Below the pieces are notes generated by a model, which was given only the letters and a program-made list of their open reading frames with translations, did not search any database and was not told where the DNA came from. A stretch of DNA of 64,000 bases from Maribacter flavus (lineage in GTDB: Bacteria; Bacteroidota; Bacteroidia; Flavobacteriales; Flavobacteriaceae). The stretch is taken from the NCBI RefSeq assembly GCF_008386635.1, contig NZ_VUOE01000001.1:558001-622000 (forward strand). The letters are read 5' to 3'. Shown piece by piece: positions 42,301 through 51,173 of the stretch (position 1 is the stretch's first letter; the number at the start of each line of letters is the position of its first letter). A program made the position numbers and the translations under genes.

Positions 42301-43825
42301 CATCGTCCAATATGGTTACGATAGCCGAATTAGGGGCGCCTATGGCATAGGCCGATGAACTGACCGTACCCAAATTGAGTACTACCGTTTCATCGCCTTC
42401 CACTGCAGTATCATTTATTGGGGTTATATTAATATCTATGGAATCATCGTTGTTTCCAAAGACAGCCGTACCGGCCCCACTTTCATTGAAATCCTGCCCC
42501 GGCCCAGAAGCTGTTGCCGTTCCACTAAATGAGTATGTTACAGTGATATCACTTCCTGTGGTATTGGGTTGGCTAAGGTTTATCTGGAATCTTCCTCTAT
42601 TACCCCCACCTCCACCTTCTTCGTTCGTGGTCTCTCTACCAGGTTCTGTCACCACTGTAACTTGTCCCACATCGTCATTTAGAATGGTGCCTATTGCGGT
42701 ATCAGAATCATCAATCAAAGGGTCCGACGCTGTTAATGAGACTATAAAAGTTTCATCTGCTTCCAAAATATTATCGTTTAAAGACGAAACGTTGAATTGT
42801 CTAGTTTCACCAGCTGTACCATTAAAATTTAACGTCTGCTGAACATTATTATAGTCCTCGGGCGCAACTAAAGGAGGAGCTCCACCTTGAGCGGTTCCTC
42901 CTCCAAAATTCACATTCACAGAAAAAGGATTTGCCACAGCGTTATTCAAAGTAACCGTAAACTGCATGGACAGACCTTCGGTTTGAGAAACATCTTCAAT
43001 GGTCAATGTGGCCGTATCGTCATCCTCATTAGTAACCGTTAATTGTGCCACATCTGCTCCACTTAAAGCATCATAATTGGGATCTGGAGAAGTTACGTTA
43101 CCGGTATTTATCGTTGTGGTAATGTCTCCGTCCGCAATTGCATCATCCAATCCGGTTATAGTCAAATCGACGCCAGTGTTCCATTGTGCTGGCGGAATGA
43201 CCACACTCGCTGGCCCAGAGTTCTCGGTCGCATCATAATTATTTATGGGTATGGTAACACTTGCAGTTGGTTGGCTTGTTAGTGTGAATGTAAAAGTTGC
43301 AGTGCCACCAGCTTCTGTGGTAGTTCCGATAGTAGGAGTAACATTTACACCGGCAACATCATCGTCAGCAATGTTGATCGTTGCGCTGCCCGTTCCAATA
43401 GTAGTGCCTGAAGGTACAGTTGTAATATTCACTATTACATTCTCAGTAACCTCAACAAAAAAATCGTCCAGAACTTCCAAATCAACAATGGCAAATCCGG
43501 TTCCAAAAATACCGGTTGTTATTGCTACTTGAGCGGGGATTGGATTAAAATCAGCTCCAGATGTCGCAGTACTTGCTCCGTCTAGACCCAACCCAATAAT
43601 ATAATTATTACCAATTCCGCCTCCAGTTACACTTACAGTAAACTGTCCATCTACAGGACCATCTTCATCGGCATTGGGTTGCGATGCCGATATGGAAACC
43701 GTTTGTCCGTACACATCCCCACCCATAAAACCTAAAGTGAAGAAGAGTACCATAAAAAAGACCCAATTATGAAAGGAAAGTTTTGGGACTTTGCGTAAAG
43801 TGCGGAGGTTATTATTCAAATTCAT
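39362..43825 (-). CDS. Giant surface adhesin with Calx-beta repeats and gliding-type CTD
   Basis: A 1,487-aa secreted protein. The signal peptide (…GGDVYGQ) is followed by at least six Calx-beta domains (about 45-745; each ends in DDD or NDDD such as INIADDDVAG, TILDDDIF), an Ig-like segment (about 880-960), a calcium-binding thrombospondin-type-3 run (about 1,045-1,125, DTDGDGILDGEE), DUF11 repeats (about 1,130-1,380, DLEITKVADRENVAPGEEIT), and a C-terminal gliding-motility-type domain (about 1,395-1,487, FNQFSPNGDGTNDVL, WDGTFKGKEVPKGTYFYVLE). It should be secreted by the type IX system and displayed through the SprF-like protein. It probably mediates adhesion or gliding in a calcium-dependent way. 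Confidence 0.93.
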   Translation of the reverse strand: MNLNNNLRTLRKVPKLSFHNWVFFMVLFFTLGFMGGDVYGQTVSISASQPNADEDGPVDGQFTVSVTGGGIGNNYIIGLGLDGASTATSGADFNPIPAQVAITTGIFGTGFAIVDLEVLDDFFVEVTENVIVNITTVPSGTTIGTGSATINIADDDVAGVNVTPTIGTTTEAGGTATFTFTLTSQPTASVTIPINNYDATENSGPASVVIPPAQWNTGVDLTITGLDDAIADGDITTTINTGNVTSPDPNYDALSGADVAQLTVTNEDDDTATLTIEDVSQTEGLSMQFTVTLNNAVANPFSVNVNFGGGTAQGGAPPLVAPEDYNNVQQTLNFNGTAGETRQFNVSSLNDNILEADETFIVSLTASDPLIDDSDTAIGTILNDDVGQVTVVTEPGRETTNEEGGGGGNRGRFQINLSQPNTTGSDITVTYSFSGTATASGPGQDFNESGAGTAVFGNNDDSIDINITPINDTAVEGDETVVLNLGTVSSSAYAIGAPNSAIVTILDDDIFTATITATDATAAENTPATATGLFTIDLGSPNTTGGPIVVTYNITGTATNGTDYANIGASVSIPNGQQFRTVSITPIDDQIQEGTETVILTLTDSSPDYDLGTAGTRSATVNIADNDQATLTISDVTANENVASGEMVFEVVLDIAVAGGTTVSYTISDGTATGGGVDYTASDGNLSFTGTAGEVETITVTLVDDQLLEDSETFTVQLGSPTNGVQLTNGGTAIGTINDDDNCVAAPELDTSLETTFCGVESTSGPTPIFQNTTISSLDDYTSTTPPAGRVGSTRLVWSTSNDPLNENAYLLPAEVDNPTLEGSYFGFFLDDNGTPNNFADDCASGTIEVQLTLNIIPQIIQTNNGEACGPGTVELSAEASGGASLSWYTSPTAVTPIGAGENFTTPNISSTTSFYVEAVSNGCVSERVEVVATIGNEPTTGTIVANGGACSVAAFGNTVVDLDSRLVGASAGTWTANGNTLVINADNEVDFEGVPNGPYTFTYTTNVATAPCTDISVDVVITVSDCNVDDDNDGLLTGEEFALDLDPNNPDTDGDGILDGEEVGPDIQNPLDEDGDGIIDALDSNILDSDGDGVNDQQDPANDNPCIPDNSSPDCPVDLEITKVADRENVAPGEEITFTITVRNLTDKPVDEVIIVDDLTGTGFDYVSHTTSLGEYSPLDESWTWTMVNLPALGTATLDIKAIVLEDGSYTNMAELITSTPLDDNPENDKGILSIETQVYEGIDLDIEKSVNNETPLVGEQITFTIKVTNLTNASDFAEAIENIIVRDSIEVGKESLFEYEFSSASIGVYAEETGIWTIPSLLAGEENAVELQITGRVTAVGSFRNTAIIDRSSPRDSKDATNNQSTIEITINERTSADPGFLFNQFSPNGDGTNDVLRLNLEDADNNLVGIQYAISIVDRYGNTVFEGADTVQNGSQSVADVWDGTFKGKEVPKGTYFYVLEYTLLDALGPMESKTDKGWIQLIR

Positions 43826-43978
43826 AGCGTTACTTATAAAACATTGGACAGTGTTCCAAAAATGCCCAATACGACAAAAACAGAAGCCAATAATACCAAA
43901 AAATTGCTCCTAAACCCTTAATTAACAGATTAAAAAGCTATTTTCTTGATAAACTACCTTTTTTATGGTGTACGCGTT

Positions 43979-44863
43979 CTAATCCAACTCTGGGGATAGG
44001 GTCTCTGCGGAACCATCTATCTTCTTGACCAATCCCTGAAGTACTTTTCCCGGTCCGATTTCCGTGAAGATCGTTGCACCATCGACAATCATCTGTTGCA
44101 CACTTTGGGTCCACTTTACGGGAGCCGTCAGTTGGGAAATCAGGTTTTTCTTGATTTCATCAGCATCGTTTACCGCAGTGGTCGTTACATTCTGATAGAT
44201 AGGGCAACTTGGAGCGGCAAAATTGGTTTCTTCTATGGCGCTTGCCAACTCTTCCCTGGCAGGTTCCATCAATGGTGAATGAAAAGCTCCGCCCACGGGC
44301 AGGACAAGGGCCCTTCTGGCACCAGCCTCCTTCAATTTTTCACAAGCGCGGTTCACAGCTTCCACTTCCCCTGAAATAACCAATTGCCCTGGGCAGTTGT
44401 AATTCGCAGCGACCACGATTCCCGGTGTTTCCGTGCAGATTTTTTCAACGGTCGCATCGTCCAATCCCAACACGGCGGCCATTGTACTGGGCTGTATCTC
44501 ACAGGCCCGTTGCATGGCCAAAGCCCGCTTGGATACCAATTGAAGCCCGTCCTCAAAAGTAAGGGTGCCGTTGGCCACTAAGGCACTGAATTCCCCAAGG
44601 GAGTGCCCCGCAACCATATCGGGCTTAAAGATGTTGCCCATCACCTTGCTTAAAATAACGGAATGCAGAAAAATGGCAGGCTGTGTGATCTTGGTTTCCT
44701 TCAAGCCTTCAGCAGTTCCATGGAACATGGTTTCGGTAATTGGAAAACCAAGTATTTCATTGGCGGTATGGAACATTTCCTTGGCAACGGGATATTTTTC
44801 GTATAAGTCCAATCCCATACCTACAAACTGCGCTCCCTGTCCGGGAAAAATGTAAGCGTTCAT
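43979..44863 (-). CDS. fabD: Malonyl-CoA:ACP transacylase
   Basis: A 294-aa cytosolic enzyme of fatty-acid synthesis that loads malonyl groups on acyl carrier protein. Seen: AYIFPGQGAQFVGMG at the N-terminus, nucleophile Ser88 in AGHSLGEFSALVA, MQRACE (Arg that binds the malonyl carboxylate), the catalytic His in GGAFHSPLM and GPGKVLQGLVKKI near the end. Length is normal. It is transcribed alone. The next gene on the same strand (gamma-CA-like) starts after a gap. The assignment is secure. Confidence 0.96.
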   Translation of the reverse strand: MNAYIFPGQGAQFVGMGLDLYEKYPVAKEMFHTANEILGFPITETMFHGTAEGLKETKITQPAIFLHSVILSKVMGNIFKPDMVAGHSLGEFSALVANGTLTFEDGLQLVSKRALAMQRACEIQPSTMAAVLGLDDATVEKICTETPGIVVAANYNCPGQLVISGEVEAVNRACEKLKEAGARRALVLPVGGAFHSPLMEPAREELASAIEETNFAAPSCPIYQNVTTTAVNDADEIKKNLISQLTAPVKWTQSVQQMIVDGATIFTEIGPGKVLQGLVKKIDGSAETLSPELD

Positions 44864-44931
44864 CGTTTTAAATTTAGGTTGGGCAAAAGTAAGGATAATC
44901 GTCGAAAGGTACCTTCAGTTGGTCAATCAAG

Positions 44932-45447
44932 TCAATTATTTTCCTTAAACCAACCGGAGTACAGTATGTAGGCTTCAGCGATTCTATTGATTTCCCCGGC
45001 GCTCAACTCCGGACTAATATCCTTGATTTTCTTTGCGGGCATCCCAGCAAAAACACTACCGGATGGCACATGTGTCCCCTTCGTCACCACGGCACCCGCA
45101 GCAATGATACTGTTACTCTCCACCACACAATCGTCCATCACGATGCTTCCCATCCCGATCAGCACATTATCCTTGATAGTACAGCCATGTACAATGGCGT
45201 TATGCCCAATGGAAACATTGTTTCCGATAGTTGTTGGCGATTTTTGATAGGTACAATGAATGACCGCTCCATCCTGCACATTTACCTTATCCCCGATTTT
45301 TATAAAATGTACATCTCCCCGTATAACGGCATTGAACCAAACGCTGCATTGATTTCCCATGGTGACATCGCCCACGATCGTCGCGTTTTCGGCAATAAAA
45401 CAATCCTCTCCTATTTCTGGGTGTTTTCCATTAACCTCTTTGATCAT
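44932..45447 (-). CDS. Gamma-class carbonic anhydrase-like protein
   Basis: A 171-aa left-handed beta-helix (hexapeptide repeat) protein: NATIVGDVTMGNQCSVWFNAVIRGDV. Histidines in AVIHCTY and SIGHNAIVHGC match the zinc ligands of the gamma carbonic anhydrase/YrdA-PaaY family. VFAGMPAKKIKDIS in the C-terminus is typical. It works as a trimer. Carbonic anhydrase activity is established for some members only. It is encoded just after the response regulator gene (16 bp) on the same strand and may be in that operon. Confidence 0.9.
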   Translation of the reverse strand: MIKEVNGKHPEIGEDCFIAENATIVGDVTMGNQCSVWFNAVIRGDVHFIKIGDKVNVQDGAVIHCTYQKSPTTIGNNVSIGHNAIVHGCTIKDNVLIGMGSIVMDDCVVESNSIIAAGAVVTKGTHVPSGSVFAGMPAKKIKDISPELSAGEINRIAEAYILYSGWFKENN

Positions 45448-45462
45448 AGTCTTCTTTTTATT

Positions 45463-46194
45463 TTAGTCAAAATAGGACAATAAATCCTTTTTTTTGGAGG
45501 CTGAGACCAATAATTCCTTTCCATTTGACAATACCACGCTACCGCCCTTTCCCTTCTTATATTTCACCACTTCAGTCACATTGACCAAATAGGATTTGTG
45601 GATTCTTGCAAAATGGAATTCGACCAAGGCATCCTCAAAATATTTGAGTGTTTTGCTCACCAAGATCTTTTTAGTTTCCAAATAGATTTCCGTGTAGTTA
45701 TCATCGGCCTTACAATATAGGATTTCTTCCACATTGAGTACCTGAAAACCATCCTGTTGGGGAAGTGTCAGTTTTCCTTGGATACTTTTAGCATTTGTAT
45801 TCAACACCTTTTCCTGCAAACGATTTTCCTTGGTTTTTACTTCCTGTACATAGTCCACCGCCTTGACCAGCTCATCAATATTTATAGGCTTGGTAAGGTA
45901 GTAGGCCGCATGGTGGTTTAAGGCATCCTTGGCATAATGGTCATAGGCTGTCACGAATACGGTCTCAAAACTGCGGTCCGGAACTTGGTCCAAAAGGTCA
46001 AAGGCATTGCCAAAGGGCATTTCTACATCCAAAAAGACCAGGTCCAAATCATTGTTTTTGATCAGTTCCAAACCTTCCTTTATGGAGGCCGCCATGCCCA
46101 CAAGGTTGACATCCGGACAATATTTATGTATATAATTGCCAAGGATCTCCCTGCTATTGGCCTCGTCCTCTACTAAAATTGCGTTTAAGGTCAT
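45463..46194 (-). CDS. LytTR-family response regulator
   Basis: A 243-aa response regulator. The receiver domain (1-120) has the acidic pair in VEDEA and the phosphoacceptor Asp56 in LVFLDVEMP. The C-terminal LytTR DNA-binding domain (about 140-243) shows VLNVEEILYCKADDNYTEIY and FARIHKSYLVNV. It overlaps the histidine kinase gene by 4 bp (stop and start overlapping), so the pair is made together. The target genes are unknown. LytTR systems in Bacteroidota often respond to envelope or nutrient signals. Confidence 0.95.
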   Translation of the reverse strand: MTLNAILVEDEANSREILGNYIHKYCPDVNLVGMAASIKEGLELIKNNDLDLVFLDVEMPFGNAFDLLDQVPDRSFETVFVTAYDHYAKDALNHHAAYYLTKPINIDELVKAVDYVQEVKTKENRLQEKVLNTNAKSIQGKLTLPQQDGFQVLNVEEILYCKADDNYTEIYLETKKILVSKTLKYFEDALVEFHFARIHKSYLVNVTEVVKYKKGKGGSVVLSNGKELLVSASKKKDLLSYFD

Positions 46195-48392
46195 TTGTCT
46201 TTCTTTAAGGTAAACAGTACTTGGGTACCCTCACCGTTCGTTTTTAAATTGGAAATGGAAACCGACACCTTATCGCCGTACATATCGTTCAAAATGGCGA
46301 TTCGTTGTTTTATATTTCCCATTCCCGTGGATTTCTGCTTCCGTTGGTTGACAGTTTTAAGTTCGGCTGATTTTGTCCTGCCAATACCATCATCGGACAC
46401 CAATATTTCCAGTTCATCTTCATTTTTTGCCTGGACCTTCACTTCCAATCGGCCCTTTTCTTCCTTATACCTGAGTCCGTGCCAAATCGCATTTTCTATA
46501 TACGGCTGGAGTAACATGGGCGGAATCTGAAACGTGGAAACATCCAGGTTTTCATCGACTTGAAGTACATAATCGAATTTATCCGGAAAGCGTGAATGTT
46601 CCAATTTTATATACAGTTCCAAAAGTTCCAACTCCTTGGTCAAGGGTATAAAATCCTCCTCTGAATTTTCCAGCACGGACCGCATCAGTCTTGAGAAATC
46701 GCTCAAGTATCTGTTTGCACTTCGCTCATCGCTCTTGGAAATATAATTGTTGACAGAATTAAGTGCGTTGAAAATAAAATGCGGATTCATCTGGGACCGT
46801 AAGGATTTCAAGGCCAGTAGATTGTTGGCTAACTTTTGTTGTTGGTTGCTCCTGTAAAAAAAGAACGCCGCCAAGCCGGTAAGCAATAATCCGAATATCA
46901 GGGAATAAATAATGTATCGTTGCCGCTTGTAACTTTCCTCGGCCAATTCCTGTTCCGTCAAGGCCAATTCATATTTACTTTGTGACAGTTCCCGCTCCTG
47001 TTCCAAGCCGATAATCCTACTCTGGGTAATGGCAATTTCCCTATTGAACCGGGCCGCCCTGGAAATTTCCTGTTCCTTCCGTATGTACAAGGTATCCACA
47101 AGGGCCACATAGTCCTGATAGGTTTCTAGGGCCCTGTTGTACTCGCCTTTGAATTCATATACTTCGGATAGTTTCCTCGTGGCATCTTTTTGCACGACTA
47201 GGTCGTTATCCGAATCCGCCTGAACGATACTCTTCTGTAGATAGGGTATCGCCTCCTCGTATTTGTCCTGCGCGATGTAGGCGTTCGCAATCTTATAATT
47301 GATGCGCTGGCTTGTGATGGTATCGCCCAGATTCATTGTTCCATCTGCTTCAGAAATGTTCAGCTTGCCCAAGGCCTCCAAACTATTCTTTCTGATGGCT
47401 ATTTCCTCTTTATACTCGTTCCTTTTGTTGTAGAAATCAGCCACTTTTTCACGCTCCTGCAGTACCCTCTTTGGGGCCAATTTGCTGGCCAGTTCTACGG
47501 AATTGCCATAATAGACCTCGGCCTCCATTACCTTATTATCCTGCGCATAGGCATCCGCGATTTTGGAATTTAGATCGGTCATCTTGGGGGTAATCTGGTT
47601 CTGGGAGGCCACCTTTAAACCTTCGTTGTAATAGTCTACCGCCAATGGAGTATCGCCGGTTCCTTTCTTGATATCCCCAAAGATCTCATAGAGTTCAACT
47701 CGTTGGTAGGGCACCATATTCTTGAGTCTCTCAAGCGATTTCAACACATTTTCGGCCGCATCAAATTGATCCGTGATTTCATAGGTCCTGGCCAACATTA
47801 AGGATGTTGCTATGGTTTTATTGGCCTTTAAGGCGTCCTCAAAATTATCGATGGCCAAATCATATTGTTTGTGATGTAAATAGATTTCCCCCAATTTGGT
47901 CAGGGATTTTGCCAGTTGGTCCTTATCGCCATCGGTACCCAAAACCTCCAAGCTTTGGGCCACAAAATCGATGCTTCTGGCAATATCCGTTTTCTTATAG
48001 TATTCCGCGGAATCCAAAAAAGCCTGGTTGCTCAGGACCCTATTTCTGGACATTGAGGACCTACTTAGGGTATCATCCTTTTTACTTTCTTCAACCACCT
48101 GTAGTTTGATATCATCCCTGCTGGTCACTTGATGCCTAACAGTCTCAAAACTGGGGTGTTCCAAAATCAACCGCTCACCAATGGAAACGGAAATCCTGAA
48201 TTCTCCCAGACCATTCGAATACGTAAACTGCCCGGAGCTTGTGGATACGGATACGCCCTGAATGGGTTTATTGGATTTTTGGGATTCCACCAAGCCCTTG
48301 AGTACAAATTTTGGAGTTCCGTTGTTTTGGGCCAAGCCCAAAGCGCTCACGAAAAGAAATGGAATGATTATATGTAAAAGGGATGCCCGCAT
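46191..48392 (-). CDS. LytS-type sensor histidine kinase with TPR sensor
   Basis: A 733-aa protein: signal peptide (1-21), carboxypeptidase-like regulatory beta-domain (about 28-95), TPR repeats (about 130-430), a coiled coil (about 440-490), one TM helix (493-513), then the HisKA_7TM/LytS-type kinase with SQMNPHFIFNALNSVNNYIS (phosphoacceptor His538) and an HATPase domain (PPMLLQPYIENAIWHG, ILVSDDGIG). The large periplasmic TPR part probably senses a protein or peptide. The partner regulator is encoded directly downstream with a 4-bp overlap. Confidence 0.93.
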   Translation of the reverse strand: MRASLLHIIIPFLFVSALGLAQNNGTPKFVLKGLVESQKSNKPIQGVSVSTSSGQFTYSNGLGEFRISVSIGERLILEHPSFETVRHQVTSRDDIKLQVVEESKKDDTLSRSSMSRNRVLSNQAFLDSAEYYKKTDIARSIDFVAQSLEVLGTDGDKDQLAKSLTKLGEIYLHHKQYDLAIDNFEDALKANKTIATSLMLARTYEITDQFDAAENVLKSLERLKNMVPYQRVELYEIFGDIKKGTGDTPLAVDYYNEGLKVASQNQITPKMTDLNSKIADAYAQDNKVMEAEVYYGNSVELASKLAPKRVLQEREKVADFYNKRNEYKEEIAIRKNSLEALGKLNISEADGTMNLGDTITSQRINYKIANAYIAQDKYEEAIPYLQKSIVQADSDNDLVVQKDATRKLSEVYEFKGEYNRALETYQDYVALVDTLYIRKEQEISRAARFNREIAITQSRIIGLEQERELSQSKYELALTEQELAEESYKRQRYIIYSLIFGLLLTGLAAFFFYRSNQQQKLANNLLALKSLRSQMNPHFIFNALNSVNNYISKSDERSANRYLSDFSRLMRSVLENSEEDFIPLTKELELLELYIKLEHSRFPDKFDYVLQVDENLDVSTFQIPPMLLQPYIENAIWHGLRYKEEKGRLEVKVQAKNEDELEILVSDDGIGRTKSAELKTVNQRKQKSTGMGNIKQRIAILNDMYGDKVSVSISNLKTNGEGTQVLFTLKKDK

Positions 48393-48699
48393 CTATTTTT
48401 TTTCTGATCACATGACTGTAAACTTAGATGATTCCTAGCACACTAAAAAATGTGGATTTTAGGTAATTACCTGGATTTCCACCCTACTTTCCCACGTTAC
48501 TAAAAGAAAGGTTTGGTTACCTCATCCAAAAGGCACGTTCCCTAAAAACGGTTATGTATCCAAAAAGTTTCATTCTAGGTTTACAGTGTAATCAAATCAA
48601 TAAAACGATGAAACCCTCATCAAGGGATTTGATATAGTGAGTAATTCCTCTACAAAAGGAACTATTTAAAAATCAAGCTTTTAATTTAATTCAAAACGT
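48393..48699. other. Intergenic region between kinase and VWA lipoprotein genes
   Basis: 307 bp between divergent genes, so promoters of both must lie here. At 48,610-48,637 a 28-bp block (GAAACCCTCATCAAGGGATT at its start) is shared, with four mismatches, with the leader of the Nfu gene (51,064-51,091). A short CCCT...AGGG hairpin lies within it. No RNA gene is recognised. Confidence 0.5.
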
Positions 48700-49875
48700 A
48701 TGAAAAAATATCAAAAAATAATGACCCTAGGTTTTACGGTACTATCCATGGCGGTAAGCTATGGATGTAAAAACGAACCAAAAAAGGAAAAACAAATCCT
48801 GTTGGCGAAAAGGGTCGAACCTTCCAATAAATCAAATAAACGGACTGTTAAAATTGCCCTGTTATTGGATACCAGTAACAGTATGGACGGATTGATAAAT
48901 CAGGCGAAATCCCAATTATGGGACATCGTCAACGAATTCACAAGGGCTAAGTGCGGAAATGAAACCAGACCGGAACTTGAAATCGCTTTGTACCAATATG
49001 GCAATGACGCGCTTTCCTATAGGGAAGGTTACATACAGCAAGTTCTGAATTTTAGCAGTGACCTGGACGAGATATCAGAAAAACTATTTTCATTGACCAC
49101 CAATGGAGGAGAGGAGTATTGCGGCGAGGTAATCCAAACCTCCTTGAAACAATTGGAATGGGGCAAAGATCCAGATAACTTGAGAATGATATTCATTGCT
49201 GGCAACGAACCTTTCACCCAAGGAAGGCTTCACTACAAGGATGCCCTAACCAATGCCAAAGAACATGATGTTATCGTAAACACCATATTCTGTGGAAACT
49301 ACGAACTGGGCATTGAAACGCAATGGAAAAAAGGAGCCCAACTGACAGGTGGTGAATATATGGCCATAGACCATAATAGGGAAGTGGTACATATCAACAC
49401 ACCGTATGACGACATCATCATCAAATTGAATTCAAGGTTGAACAAAACGTACATTTCATACGGTGCCAGGGCGAGCGAATATGAGGAAAACCAAGCCTCA
49501 CAGGATGAAAATGCCATGAGTGTGGGATACGGTGTGGCTATCAAACGAGCCGTTAGCAAAAGCTCCCGACTTTACAATAATAAATCATGGGATTTGGTGG
49601 ATGCATCGGCCGATGCAGATTTTGAATTAAAGGAAATGGACCGAAAAAGCTTGCCCGAGGAACTAAAAGGAAAATCGGATGAAGAAATTATATCCTACGT
49701 TGAAGAAAAACGCAAGGAAAGGGAACGTATACAGGCCGAAATTGCGGAACTAAATAGTAAAAGGGAACGTTATATCCGCGAAAATCAAAAGGAAAACACC
49801 CAAGGGGAACTGGAAAGTGCTATGCTCAAGGCTATCAAGAAACAAGCGGCCCAAAAGAACTACACATGGGATTAG
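48700..49875 (+). CDS. VWA-domain lipoprotein
   Basis: A 391-aa protein with a signal sequence ending at a lipobox-like VSYGC (Cys23) and a von Willebrand factor A domain (about 50-230) with an intact MIDAS motif: Asp57-x-Ser59-x-Ser61 (DTSNSMDG), plus SYGARASEYE further on. The last quarter is a charged, probably coiled-coil region (EEKRKERERIQAEIAELNSK). VWA domains bind partners through a metal ion. It likely acts at the cell envelope. No partner gene is encoded next to it. The upstream leader shares a 28-bp block with the Nfu gene. Confidence 0.85.
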   Translation: MKKYQKIMTLGFTVLSMAVSYGCKNEPKKEKQILLAKRVEPSNKSNKRTVKIALLLDTSNSMDGLINQAKSQLWDIVNEFTRAKCGNETRPELEIALYQYGNDALSYREGYIQQVLNFSSDLDEISEKLFSLTTNGGEEYCGEVIQTSLKQLEWGKDPDNLRMIFIAGNEPFTQGRLHYKDALTNAKEHDVIVNTIFCGNYELGIETQWKKGAQLTGGEYMAIDHNREVVHINTPYDDIIIKLNSRLNKTYISYGARASEYEENQASQDENAMSVGYGVAIKRAVSKSSRLYNNKSWDLVDASADADFELKEMDRKSLPEELKGKSDEEIISYVEEKRKERERIQAEIAELNSKRERYIRENQKENTQGELESAMLKAIKKQAAQKNYTWD

Positions 49876-49929
49876 CTTAAACGAAAATCGGATTTATTCG
49901 GGTCTTTTACGAAGGTAAAAGGCCCTTTT

Positions 49930-50958
49930 TTAATTCGCGGCGGGACAGTAACAATCGTACCTTTTTTCGGGCTTGCAAAAATCGAAACCTAAGGTTATCT
50001 GGTGAAAGCCCCCATTATCAAAACGTATATCGCCCATCTGGTACGAGTAATTATAGGAGATCATAAATTTATTGAAATTTGCCCCCACGATTGGCGTAAT
50101 CAATTGAAGGCGTTGCTCCCCAAAACTGGTTGCCGTTTGAAACTGTGCACCATCAAAACTCCTTCTGTAGGAAACACCGCCCCAAATCCGACCAAAATCA
50201 ACATCCTTGTAAAGCTTCGCATTAATGTCCACGGTCTTTTCCTTGGTGAAATCCGTCAATTGAAAAAGCACGGAGGGTTCAAATTGCCATTCGCTTCTGC
50301 CAAATACATATCCAGCCGAAATGAGATATCTCCTAAGATTATCCACCCTGGGAACCGTTAAATTATCCGGGTCATCAGCTCGATTTATCCTATATAAGTT
50401 TCGCCTCGAAGAAAGTGCATTCAAGACGGCAAAATGCGTATAAAACTCCTGATAGGCATAGGACATTCCAAAATCCACATTGAAATAGGTCTCATTGAGC
50501 TTAATCCCTGAAATAGCAGGATCAAATGCTACGGAACGAAATTCCGTTTCATCCAAACTACTTTGAAGCACCGTTCCACTCAAACCAAAGGAAAGCTGGT
50601 TCAAGACCCGCACATCGTCACCACCCATGCGCAAATGATGGGCGTAGGTTCCTTTGAATCCAGTTTGGGAATGGTAGCCATTGGCATCGTTAAAAATGAT
50701 GGCCCCTAAACCGCTGGGGGAGTCTCCCAACCTAAAGTGCCCGTTTAAGGTCTGTAAGTTTGGGGCATCATCCACATCAAACCATTGCTGTCTCGCCGTA
50801 GCCCTGATTTGGCCGCATTCCGTAAAACCCGCCATGGATGGAAATACCAGATAATAATTATCCGCCAAATAATCAAAATATACGGGAATCCCTTCTTGAC
50901 CATTGGATTTTAATCCAAATAATAGGAAGGAGAACAACAGGAACAATTTACATCTCAT
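49930..50958 (-). CDS. PorP/SprF-family protein, orphan
   Basis: A 342-aa outer-membrane protein. I start it at ATG 50,958 (MRCKLFLLFS...), which opens a good signal peptide (…LKSNGQ). The ORF to 50,991 would add 11 residues before it. The body shows PorP/SprF features: PVYFDYLADNYYLVFPSMAG (cf. NPAY/YNP in the family), then alternating amphipathic strands, FNDANGYHSQTGFKGTYAHH and a final FDFCKPEKRY. Unlike the copy at 38.4 kb it has no adhesin or OmpA gene beside it, so its secretion partner must be encoded elsewhere. Confidence 0.85.
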   Translation of the reverse strand: MRCKLFLLFSFLLFGLKSNGQEGIPVYFDYLADNYYLVFPSMAGFTECGQIRATARQQWFDVDDAPNLQTLNGHFRLGDSPSGLGAIIFNDANGYHSQTGFKGTYAHHLRMGGDDVRVLNQLSFGLSGTVLQSSLDETEFRSVAFDPAISGIKLNETYFNVDFGMSYAYQEFYTHFAVLNALSSRRNLYRINRADDPDNLTVPRVDNLRRYLISAGYVFGRSEWQFEPSVLFQLTDFTKEKTVDINAKLYKDVDFGRIWGGVSYRRSFDGAQFQTATSFGEQRLQLITPIVGANFNKFMISYNYSYQMGDIRFDNGGFHQITLGFDFCKPEKRYDCYCPAAN

Positions 50959-51063
50959 GTCAAGAATTTGGGGTAAAAGTGTAAATGACACTAAATATAA
51001 TGGTTAACGGTACAAACAGTACATTATTATGTAGGTATAAACTTAGAATTCCTTCGTATTTTT

Positions 51064-51091
51064 GAAACCCGCATCGAGGGATTTGGTATGG
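51064..51091 (+). repeat. 28-bp leader block shared with the VWA gene
   Basis: It matches 48,610-48,637 at 24 of 28 positions and lies 82 bp before the Nfu start codon, a position comparable to that of the other copy (62 bp before its gene). A CCC...GGG inverted repeat is inside. It may be a shared regulatory element or promoter region. Confidence 0.4.
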
Positions 51092-51173
51092 TTAGCTAAA
51101 TACTATAACAAAAGGTAATTACTAATTATCAGATTATTGACATCCATTTAAACGTATTATAAAATTGGAACAC

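Noticed and set aside
42000-43700. Repeats in the adhesin gene as a CRISPR or DNA-level repeat array
   Set aside because: They are protein-level Calx-beta repeats with diverged DNA. No spacers or regular units were seen.
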